Assembly (NCBI GenBank): GCA_963836265.1
Contig: CAWIIO010000006.1
Coordinates: forward strand, 496,001 to 560,000
DNA: 64,000 nt
Direction of reading: 5' to 3'
DNA from: CAIWHR01 sp963836265
GTDB lineage: Bacteria; Pseudomonadota; Gammaproteobacteria; Burkholderiales; Casimicrobiaceae
The notes beneath the pieces are model-generated. The model had not been told where the DNA came from. It was given only the letters and a program-made list of their open reading frames with translations, and did no database searches. The translations under genes and the position numbers were made by a program. The stretch's first letter is position 1. Each line of letters begins with the position of its first letter. Positions 17,697-26,354 of the stretch are shown in pieces.

Positions 17697-18299
17697 ATGG
17701 ATGCGCGTGTGGCGGCGATACCCTTGGCGTGCCTGGTGCTCGGCGCGTGCGCGACGGTGCCGAGTGGACCGACGGTGACGGCTTTGCCGGGGTCCGGCAA
17801 GACGTACGACGCGTTCCAGCAGGATAGCTTCGCGTGTCAGCAGTTCGCGCAGGCGGCGATCGGCGGAACCACGCCGAGCCAGGCGGCCGCCGACAGCGCC
17901 GTTGGCAGCTCGGTGCTCGGGTCGGCGCTCGGCGCGGCGGCCGGCGCGATCATCGGCTCCGCATCGGGGCAGGCCGGTCCGGGTGCGGCGATCGGCGCGG
18001 GTGCGGGCCTTCTGTTCGGCGCCGCCGCGGGCAGCAACGCGGCCGGCGCATCGTACTCCGCGTTCCAGAGTCGTTACGACGGCGCGTACCTCCAGTGCAT
18101 GTACGCGAAGGGGAATCGCGTCCCGGTGCGAACGAGCTACGGCGGGGCACCGCCCGGCTATGCAGCCCCGTACCCGGCGGTTCCGTATCCGGCAACGCCC
18201 AACAATCCGCCGCCGAACTACCCTCCGCCCAATTACCCTCCGCCCAACTATCCGCCGCCCAACTATCCGCCGCCCGACACGCCGCCGCCAAGAGGCTGA
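17697..18299 (+). CDS. glycine-zipper lipoprotein with C-terminal PPPNY repeats
   Basis: A 200-aa protein with a lipoprotein signal (lipobox LVLGAC near residue 18). After a short conserved segment with a Cys (DSFACQQFAQAA), a glycine-zipper region follows (SALGAAAGAIIGSASG through GAGAGLLFGAAAGS), a membrane-interacting motif. A second Cys lies in YLQCMYAKGNRV. The tail is four tandem Pro-rich units (PPPNY), probably extended. ATG 17697 gives a normal lipoprotein N-terminus; the ribosome-binding site is weak, suggesting coupling to the upstream gene 23 bases away. It is probably an outer-membrane or periplasmic structural protein. Confidence 0.8.
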   Translation: MDARVAAIPLACLVLGACATVPSGPTVTALPGSGKTYDAFQQDSFACQQFAQAAIGGTTPSQAAADSAVGSSVLGSALGAAAGAIIGSASGQAGPGAAIGAGAGLLFGAAAGSNAAGASYSAFQSRYDGAYLQCMYAKGNRVPVRTSYGGAPPGYAAPYPAVPYPATPNNPPPNYPPPNYPPPNYPPPNYPPPDTPPPRG

Positions 18300-18342
18300 T
18301 GACGGAGATTGCGCCGCGCGCGGCCGCCGCGGTCACGCCTCG

Positions 18343-19962
<1,620 letters not shown>

Positions 19963-20059
19963 CGGGTCGCAAAAAACAAAAGCCGCCGGCCGGGAGGGGC
20001 GGCGGCGGAGGCGAAGCGAGCGGATTATAGCAGCAGCGCCCGTCCGGTGGCCTGCCCGG

Positions 20060-20665
20060 CTATCCGCGAGCGCGTTCCTTCTGCGAATTGGGCGCGGCAT
20101 CGACGCTGTCGCGCGCGTTGCGCTCGATCCATTGCGCGAACGCCTGCAGGAACTTGGCGACGAACTCGCGGGTCGACGTGTTGACAAGTGCGCCGTTGTC
20201 ATCGAACAGGCTGGCGGCGTTGCCGATATAGGCCTCCGGCTGCGGCAGCGCCGGCATGTCGAGGAACACGAACGACTGGCGCAGGTGGTGATTGGCGCCG
20301 AATCCGCCGATCGCGCCGGGCGAGACGCTCATGACGGCGGCCGGCTTGCCGCTCCACGCGCTCTTGCCGTAGGGGCGTGACCCGACGTCGAGGGCGTTCT
20401 TCAGCACCCCCGGGACCGAGCGGTTGTACTCGGGCGTCACGAACAGCACCGCGTCGGCCTGCGCGATCCTTTCCTTGAACGCGCGTACTTCCGGCGGCGG
20501 ATCCACCTCGTAATCCTGGTTGTACAAAGGAAGGTTACCGATCTCGACGATGGAAAGCTCGAGGTGCGCCGGGGCGAGGCCGATCAGCGCCTGCGCCATT
20601 TTCCGGTTGAAGGAGCCTTTGCGGAGGCTGCCGACGAGGACTGCGACCTTGCGTTGCGTGGCCAT
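20060..20665 (-). CDS. NADPH-dependent FMN reductase (chromate/quinone reductase type)
   Basis: A 201-aa flavodoxin-fold protein. The FMN-phosphate loop is VLVGSLRKGSFNRKM near the N-terminus; the second flavin-binding segment is TPEYNRSVPGVLKNALD (about residues 78-95), and a third, MSVSPGAIGGFGANHHL, contacts the ring. The family (ChrR/YieF/AzoR-like) reduces quinones, azo compounds or metal ions as an oxidative-stress defence. ATG 20665 has GAGAGG upstream; a GTG two codons earlier is less well placed. Physiological substrate unknown. Confidence 0.92.
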   Translation of the reverse strand: MATQRKVAVLVGSLRKGSFNRKMAQALIGLAPAHLELSIVEIGNLPLYNQDYEVDPPPEVRAFKERIAQADAVLFVTPEYNRSVPGVLKNALDVGSRPYGKSAWSGKPAAVMSVSPGAIGGFGANHHLRQSFVFLDMPALPQPEAYIGNAASLFDDNGALVNTSTREFVAKFLQAFAQWIERNARDSVDAAPNSQKERARG

Positions 20666-20731
20666 GATCACCTCTCTTGCGCAGGACGAAGCGCGCCGGG
20701 CCCTCGGAAATTCACCGCTGGCCGAAGGCTC

Positions 20732-21010
20732 TCACGACTTCCCCGCCTCGTACAGCGACGGCGTGACGCGCGCCCGCGCGAGGTATTCGCGCAGGTGTTG
20801 GACATCCTGGCGGCCCAAAGCGTTGCCGCCGTGCGGGCGATGCAGGATCCCTTCGTGGCCATTGAGCTTCACCCGGACCCGGGTCCCCGAGAGCGACTCG
20901 ACGTCGGCGCCCAGGTGGCGCAGCAGCGATTCGATCTCGCGCCACTGGATGTTGCCGCTGATGGGATCGTGGAAGATGGCCTTGATCAGGTTGTCGTGTT
21001 TGTGGCTCAT
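20732..21010 (-). CDS. HicA-like small RNA-interferase family protein, no HicB adjacent
   Basis: A 92-aa protein starting at ATG 21010 (MSHKHDNLIKAIF). The core matches the HicA double-stranded-RNA-binding-like fold: a helix in IQWREIESLLRHLG, strands in VRVKLNGHEGILHRPHG with a conserved His, and the end helix VQHLREYLARARV. In active HicA toxins a catalytic His follows a GSH motif; here the corresponding strand is less typical. No HicB antitoxin gene is next to it, which argues for a solitary, probably non-toxic chromosomal form of the kind seen in many proteobacteria. Confidence 0.75.
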   Translation of the reverse strand: MSHKHDNLIKAIFHDPISGNIQWREIESLLRHLGADVESLSGTRVRVKLNGHEGILHRPHGGNALGRQDVQHLREYLARARVTPSLYEAGKS

Positions 21011-21173
21011 GGGGGCTTGAAAGGTGGAGTCGGTCGGACCGGGCGCGCGGTGACGGGTCAAACGTGGCGGGTGCGGGGGCGGGGCCGGCGCTTCGGGATT
21101 GGCGGAATCTTATCCTGCCGGAATCGTGGCTGCACATCCCTTAAACTAGCGGCGCCAATCTGCCCTGCCGGCG

Positions 21174-22394
21174 ATGCTCCCCGAACCGCGCCTCGTCGCC
21201 CACCTCGACATGGACGCCTTCTACGCGTCGGTCGAGTTGCTGCGCTACCCGGAGCTCCGCGGGAAGCCGGTCGTGATCGGCGGCGGCCGCCGCCATCAGC
21301 CGGTCGCGACGACCGATCCGGAAACCGGCCACGTGGTGCGCGAGTTCGCGACGCTTCGCGGCTATGTCGGGCGCGGTGTCATCACGACGGCGACCTACGA
21401 AGCGCGGGCGTTCGGTCTCCACTCGGCGCTGGGACTGATGAAGGCCGCGCAGCTCGCGCCCGACACGATCCTTTTGCCCGTCGATTTCGACGCGTATCGC
21501 CGGTGTTCGCGGCAGTTCAAGGCGGCGGTGGCGGCGATCGCGCCGCGCATTCAGGACAACGGGATCGACGAGATCTACATCGACCTCACCGGCGTTGCGT
21601 TGCCCGAACATGCCGACGCGGCGCCAGAGGACGATCCGTGGTGGCGTGCGCGCGATGTCGCTCGCGCGATCAAGGATGCCGTCCGCACTGCAACTGGTCT
21701 CAGCTGCTCGATCGGCGTCGCGCCGAACAAGCTGCTCGCGAAGATCGCCTCCGAGCTCGACAAGCCGGACGGCCTGACGATGCTGCACCCCGCCGATATC
21801 CCCATACGCATCTGGCCACTTCCGGCGCGCAAGATCAACGGGATCGGCCCCAAGTCGGGCGCGAAGCTCGAAGCGCTCGGCATCCGGACGATCGGTGAGC
21901 TGGCGCAAGCCGATCTGCCGTGGCTTATCGATCACTTCGGGCAGCACTACGGCGGCTGGCTCGCGGATGCCGCGAACGGCCGCGATGAGCGGCCGCTGGT
22001 CACCGAAATAGAGCCGAAGTCGATCAGCCGCGAAACGACGTTCGATCGCGACCTGTCCGCCACCCGTGACCGCGAGGCGCTGTCGCAGATCTTCACCCGA
22101 CTTTGCACGGGCGTCGCCGACGACTTGCGGCGCAAGGGCTACGTCGGCCGCACGATCGGGCTCAAGCTCCGCTATGACAATTTCAAGACGGTGACGCGCG
22201 ACTCCACGCTTGGCGCGCCGACGGCCGATCCGCAAACGATCCGGCGTGCCGCGGGCGAATGCCTGAAGCGGGTGCCGCTCGAGCGGCGCATCCGGCTGCT
22301 GGGCGTGCGCGTCGGGTCGCTTTCCCGTGCCGATGCGGCATCATCGCTTCCGGTTCGTGGCGCAGCGGAGCCGACGCCGTCGCTGTTCGATTGA
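21174..22394 (+). CDS. dinB: DNA polymerase IV (Y-family, DinB-like)
   Basis: A 406-aa translesion DNA polymerase. Catalytic carboxylates are visible in HLDMDAFYASVELLRYPEL (first Asp) and in NGIDEIYIDLTG (Asp-Glu pair). GVAPNKLLAKIASELDKPDG is the conserved palm/thumb segment, and INGIGPKSGAKLEALGI is the helix-hairpin-helix of the thumb. The little-finger domain follows, and the protein ends in PSLFD, a likely sliding-clamp binding peptide. An unusual feature is an extended insertion in the fingers region (RRHQPVATTDPETGHVVREF), also seen in a subgroup of betaproteobacterial DinB. No LexA-type SOS box is obvious upstream. Confidence 0.92.
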   Translation: MLPEPRLVAHLDMDAFYASVELLRYPELRGKPVVIGGGRRHQPVATTDPETGHVVREFATLRGYVGRGVITTATYEARAFGLHSALGLMKAAQLAPDTILLPVDFDAYRRCSRQFKAAVAAIAPRIQDNGIDEIYIDLTGVALPEHADAAPEDDPWWRARDVARAIKDAVRTATGLSCSIGVAPNKLLAKIASELDKPDGLTMLHPADIPIRIWPLPARKINGIGPKSGAKLEALGIRTIGELAQADLPWLIDHFGQHYGGWLADAANGRDERPLVTEIEPKSISRETTFDRDLSATRDREALSQIFTRLCTGVADDLRRKGYVGRTIGLKLRYDNFKTVTRDSTLGAPTADPQTIRRAAGECLKRVPLERRIRLLGVRVGSLSRADAASSLPVRGAAEPTPSLFD

Positions 22395-22413
22395 GCGGAG
22401 CCGCCGCGATAGA

Positions 22414-24015
22414 TCAGAGCTGCTGCTCCGGCACGAACGGCGCCAGCAGCGCGTTTCGCAGCTGTAGCAACAGCGTCGCCTCCGGCTCGGCCACCAGCAC
22501 GACCTCGCCCTCGTCGTCCATCGTCAGCCACTGCAGGCTCTCGCCGTCGGGTCCGAACCGCAGCCGGTACGCGCTCTGCAGTTCGCTCAGGCGGAGGACG
22601 CGGATCACTTCCTTCGCGAGCGGCGGGCCCTCGGCGATGATCCCGAGCTCGGTGTTCTTGCTCGCCGAGCGTGGATCGAGGTTCATCGAGCCGATGAAGA
22701 CGATCCTGCGGTCGATGACCGCCGTCTTCGCATGCAGGCGGCCGATCGACATGCCACCCCACCCGAGGCGCGTCGCCCTCTGAATGCGGCTTGGGCTCAA
22801 CTCGTAGAGATCGACTCCCGATCTCAGGAGCTCCACGCGGTGACGCGAGTAGCCGATATGGACGACCGGCTCGTCGTTCGAGGCAAGCGAGTTGGTGAGG
22901 ATCGCGACCTTGACCTTGCGCTTGGTGAGGTCGCCGAACGCGCTCACGCCCATCAGGCCCGGAATGAAATAGGGGGACGAGATCATGACCTCAGCCTTCG
23001 ACGCCGTCACGAGATCCATGACGTTCATCGACACGCTCATCTGGCGCGCCATCTCGTCGGAGGTCGCGGTCACCTTGGCCGGCGAATCGGCATACGCGTT
23101 GGCGGTGCCCCAGGCGAGGCCGAGCCGCCCCGCGCCCAAATCCTCGCGAATCGGGCCATAGCCCAGCACGTCGACGGGCGGCGGCGAGGCCGCCATCATC
23201 TGCTCGCCTTCGTCGACCAGCGAGTCGAACTCGTGCTGCAGTTCATCGCGGCTCTTCGCGGTGCGGACGATCGACTCCACGGGGTAGACCTGCGGACTGT
23301 TCCAGTAGACGTCGAAAATCGCGGAGAGCTGCGGCACGACGGCGCCGACGATCAGCGCGTCCATGTCGACGAAGTTGTCCCGATGCGCTGCGCATGAAGT
23401 ATTCGTCGGCGATGTTGCGTCCGCCCGCGACCGCGATGGCCCCGTCGGCAACGAAGAGCTTGTTGTGCATCCGGTGGTTGAGGCGTCCGAAGTCGGCGAG
23501 CGAGGACGTGTACTTGTTGATGAGGCTGTCGCGGCCGCAGCAGAACGGGTTGAACAGACGAACCTCGACATTGGAGAATGCAGCGAGGCCGATGAACAGC
23601 GGGTCGCCGCCGGTCGTGCACAGGTCGTCGACGATGAGGCGGACGCGGACGCCGCGCCGCGCGGCATCGCGCAGGCTGCGTAGCAGCAAGCGGCCGGTCC
23701 TGTCGTTGGCGGTCAGTAGTACTGGACGTCGAGCGATTGCGTCGCGCGCTGCGCGAGCGCCACGCGGGTGTCGAGCGAATAGGCGCCGAGCGGCATCAGC
23801 CGGAATCCGGTGAGTTCCGGGCTCGGGAGCGAGTCTTGCGCGATGCGCACGAGCGGGCTCGTCGCCGTAGCCTTGATTGCGATGGAGGGCTGCCGCTCGA
23901 CATTCGTCGGCAGCGTGCCACGGCCGGCTGTAAGGATTGCCGCGCCGAGCCCGACGAAACTGGTGCGCAGTCCGAGCGCTAGAATGCGTCCCGGGTTTCC
24001 AAAGGAGGTTGGCAT
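22414..24015 (-). pseudogene. phospholipase D / cardiolipin synthase-like (ClsC/YmdC-type), two compensating frameshifts
   Basis: Minus-strand reading from about 24015 gives LPTNVERQPSIAI, then SLDVQYY at 23718, where a stop follows. The homologous sequence resumes one frame over (LTANDRTGRLLLRSL), so one base is missing. This second segment runs through the first HKD motif (MHNKLFVADGAIAV) to NIADEYFMRS near 23390. There it shifts back to the first frame (DNFVDMDALIVG), through the second HKD motif (LHAKTAVIDRRIVFI), to the stop at 22414. Both PLD catalytic motifs survive. The N-terminal lipobox position has Arg (TAGRG) where homologues have Cys, one base change away. The gene would make or remodel cardiolipin if intact. 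Its start overlaps the peroxiredoxin start on the other strand. Confidence 0.8.
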
Positions 24016-24556
24016 GGCTCGATTGCTCGCCTGCTTGGTCGCGTTGCTAGCCTTGCCCCTTACGGCGGAGGCCGCGCTCGACGTCGGCGAGCGCGCGCCG
24101 GGCTTTGCGATGCCCGCGGCGCTGGGCGGCAAAGTGTGCCGGTTCTCGCTTGCCGAGGCGTTGAGGAAGGGGCCCGTGGTCCTGTACTTCTTCCCGGCGG
24201 CGTATTCCGAAGGCTGCTCGGCCGAAGCGCACGATTTCGCCGAGGCGATGCCGCAGTTCGAGGCGCTCGGCGCCACCGTCGTCGGTGTTTCGGGCGACGA
24301 CATCGACGTGTTGACGAAATTCTCGGTCCAGGCGTGTCAGAGCAAGTTTCCGGTCGCTTCGGACGAAACGCAGGCGGTGATGAAATCGTTCGACGCGGTG
24401 CTGCAGACGCGGCCGGAGTACGCGAACCGGATCTCCTACGTCATCGCACCCGACGGCTCCATCGTGTTCGCGTATATGAGCTTGAACCCGTCGAAGCACG
24501 TGGAGAAGATGCTGGGTGCGGTCCGGGGCTGGTCGGCGGGCAAGGACAGGAAGTAA
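24014..24556 (+). CDS. exported peroxiredoxin (AhpC/TSA-like)
   Basis: A 180-aa thiol peroxidase-fold protein with a signal peptide (MARLLACLVALLALPLTAEA), hence periplasmic. The peroxidatic Cys lies in FFPAAYSEGCSAEAHDF, near residue 65; normally the motif is PxxxT/SxxC, matched here by the P and the S. VSGDDIDVLTKFSVQAC may hold a resolving Cys. AAAGGAGG upstream of ATG 24014 is a strong ribosome-binding site. The bases around this ATG also serve as the beginning of the divergent phospholipase D-like gene. Confidence 0.88.
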   Translation: MARLLACLVALLALPLTAEAALDVGERAPGFAMPAALGGKVCRFSLAEALRKGPVVLYFFPAAYSEGCSAEAHDFAEAMPQFEALGATVVGVSGDDIDVLTKFSVQACQSKFPVASDETQAVMKSFDAVLQTRPEYANRISYVIAPDGSIVFAYMSLNPSKHVEKMLGAVRGWSAGKDRK

Positions 24557-24589
24557 CGGCTGTGCGCCTCGATCGCGCGCGCGGCGCCG

Positions 24590-25534
24590 TCAGGTCGGTG
24601 CGCTGCGCTTCGAGCGGTGGCGACGCCCCGCCCGCCCCGCGCCGGGTATCGGCGGTTCCGCCCCGACTTCCTCGCGGACCCACTGCCGGAAGGCGGCGAC
24701 TTTTGGCGCGCTCGCGAGACGCGGCGGGTAGACCAGGAAGTACTTGCGCGGTGCGGGCACGACGATGTCGAACAGCCGCACGAGAACGCCGTTGCGCAGG
24801 TCATGGCCGAGCAGCGCGCTGCGGGCGAGCGCAATGCCCTGACCGTCGGCCGCCGCCTGCAGCAGGTGCGAGGAGTCGTTGAACATCGGCCCGCGCACGG
24901 GTTCCGCCCAGTCGAGGCCCGCCGCTTCGAACCAGGGTTTCCAGAACTCGCTGTCCGAGCGCAGCAGCACGTGGCGTGCGAGGTCCGCGGGGCGCGCCGG
25001 GAGCTTGCCGTTCGCGTAACGCGGACTGCAGACCGGAAAAACGATCTCGTCGAACAGAAACTCGGCGGCGAGCCCCGGCCAGTCACCGAAGCCGTAACGG
25101 ATCGCCACATCGGTGTCCTCGCGATGAAAGTCGGCGAGCGCAAGGTTGGCGCGCACGTCGAGGTCGATCTCCGGGTGGGCCGCGAGAAACCGCTGCATTC
25201 GCGGCAGCATCCATCGCGCGGCGAACGACGGCAGCACGCTGACCCGCAACAGCCGTGGGTTCGTGTGGTCGGTCATTTCGCGCACGGCCGCGGCAAGCTC
25301 GGCAAAAGCAGCGCGAACGCGATGGGCGAAACGCTCGCCCTCGTCGGTCAAGCGAATGCCGCGCCCGGCGCGCTCGACCAGGCGAACGCCCAGGTCCGCT
25401 TCCAGCGCCTTGATCTGATGGCTGATCGCGCCGTGCGTCAGATGCAACGCCTCCGCCGCCTTGGTGAGACTGCCTTGGGTGGCCGCCGCTTCGAACGCGC
25501 GCAACGCCTGCATGGGGGGAAGCCGCAAATCCAT
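24590..25534 (-). CDS. LysR family transcriptional regulator (GcvA-like)
   Basis: A 314-aa LysR protein beginning MDLRLPPMQALRAFEAAATQ, the N-terminus typical of the GcvA/AmpR-related subgroup. The helix-turn-helix spans GSLTKAAEALHLTHGAISHQ. The effector domain contains VSVLPSFAARWMLPRMQRF, the fingerprint of this subgroup. The C-terminal 20 residues are Arg/Gly-rich. ATG 25534 follows a purine-rich GGAGGCAGG. A near-perfect 7-bp inverted repeat (25550-25568) lies 15 bases upstream and is very probably its own operator. The divergent gene at 25663 is the natural candidate target. Confidence 0.93.
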   Translation of the reverse strand: MDLRLPPMQALRAFEAAATQGSLTKAAEALHLTHGAISHQIKALEADLGVRLVERAGRGIRLTDEGERFAHRVRAAFAELAAAVREMTDHTNPRLLRVSVLPSFAARWMLPRMQRFLAAHPEIDLDVRANLALADFHREDTDVAIRYGFGDWPGLAAEFLFDEIVFPVCSPRYANGKLPARPADLARHVLLRSDSEFWKPWFEAAGLDWAEPVRGPMFNDSSHLLQAAADGQGIALARSALLGHDLRNGVLVRLFDIVVPAPRKYFLVYPPRLASAPKVAAFRQWVREEVGAEPPIPGAGRAGRRHRSKRSAPT

Positions 25535-25549
25535 TCCTGCCTCCGCTGA

Positions 25550-25568
25550 ATGTGAAATTGATTCACAT
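25550..25568. promoter_or_regulatory. operator-like inverted repeat between LysR and a divergent gene
   Basis: ATGTGAA (25550-25556) and TTCACAT (25562-25568) are perfect inverted repeats separated by ATTGA. The 19-bp palindrome has the dyad symmetry and T-rich/A-rich ends expected for a LysR-type site, and stands in the shared upstream region of the LysR gene (25534) and the divergent gene (25663). Binding by that LysR protein is inference. Confidence 0.7.
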
Positions 25569-25662
25569 GTTCGCCGCAAAACAAATCGATTGTGCGCGCG
25601 TCGCCGCGATCCTACACTGGCCTCGCTGGCAGAAACAGCCCCTCCGGAACCTGGAGTCGATT

Positions 25663-26181
25663 ATGAGAATATCGCTCGCATTTGGTTCGGCCGGTACCCC
25701 CGGTCGCGTGGCCACCGCTTCATCGCCGTCGGCACCGATCCGGCACGGCCCGCGCGCCAATACCCGTCGCTCGCCGCAGGCCGCGGCAGAAGATGTCGGA
25801 CTCGAAGCGCTCGGACAGGTCCTCTCCGAGCCGGGCGGCTTCGTCTCCCGCGCGGGCGCCGACGGCGCGAACGACCCGAACGGCGGAGTTCCGTCGGGTA
25901 CAGGTTCGCGCGCCGTAGCGCCTGCCGCGCGAAGCCGCGCGATGCCTCGGGCCCGCACGACGATCGCCGGCGGCTTCGAGGCGGCGATCGTGATCGCGCT
26001 GCTCGCCGGCGGAAGCGCGCTGGCGGGCTATCCGATCGTGCGCGCGATTGCCGACACGGCGCTGGTTCACGCAATGACCCGGCCGATAAACGCCCACGTC
26101 ACGGAGACCGTGACCGCCGGCGGCGCGCGCGCCGTGGTGGAGACGACAATCCTGCGCGTGGAACGCCTCTCGCGCCCGTAG
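25663..26181 (+). CDS. hypothetical protein with one C-terminal membrane segment
   Basis: A 172-aa protein with no family I recognise. GGAG lies six bases upstream of ATG 25663, supporting the start. Residues 1-95 or so are low-complexity (Ala, Pro, Arg, Gly) and look unstructured. One hydrophobic segment, AAIVIALLAGGSALAGYPIV, follows near residues 105-125; then a short tail, AHVTETVTAGGARAVVETT. The last 80 codons have strong G/C in third positions and read as genuine coding sequence; the N-terminal half is less certain and a start at 25942 is possible. It is divergent from a LysR gene across a clear operator. Confidence 0.5.
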   Translation: MRISLAFGSAGTPGRVATASSPSAPIRHGPRANTRRSPQAAAEDVGLEALGQVLSEPGGFVSRAGADGANDPNGGVPSGTGSRAVAPAARSRAMPRARTTIAGGFEAAIVIALLAGGSALAGYPIVRAIADTALVHAMTRPINAHVTETVTAGGARAVVETTILRVERLSRP

Positions 26182-26354
26182 GCGCGCCTTCCCGGGACGG
26201 CGGCATCGCATTTCGCCGTCTCCCCGCGAGACGCGAGCAGGACGCCGGGCACGTTCCCGGACGAAGCGATGGCGTAAGGGGTGCGCTTGGCCTGCGGCGA
26301 TCGCTTGGCGCGCCAGATGCAGCCGCGTCCCGCGCGTGGCAGTATGCCGATTCC

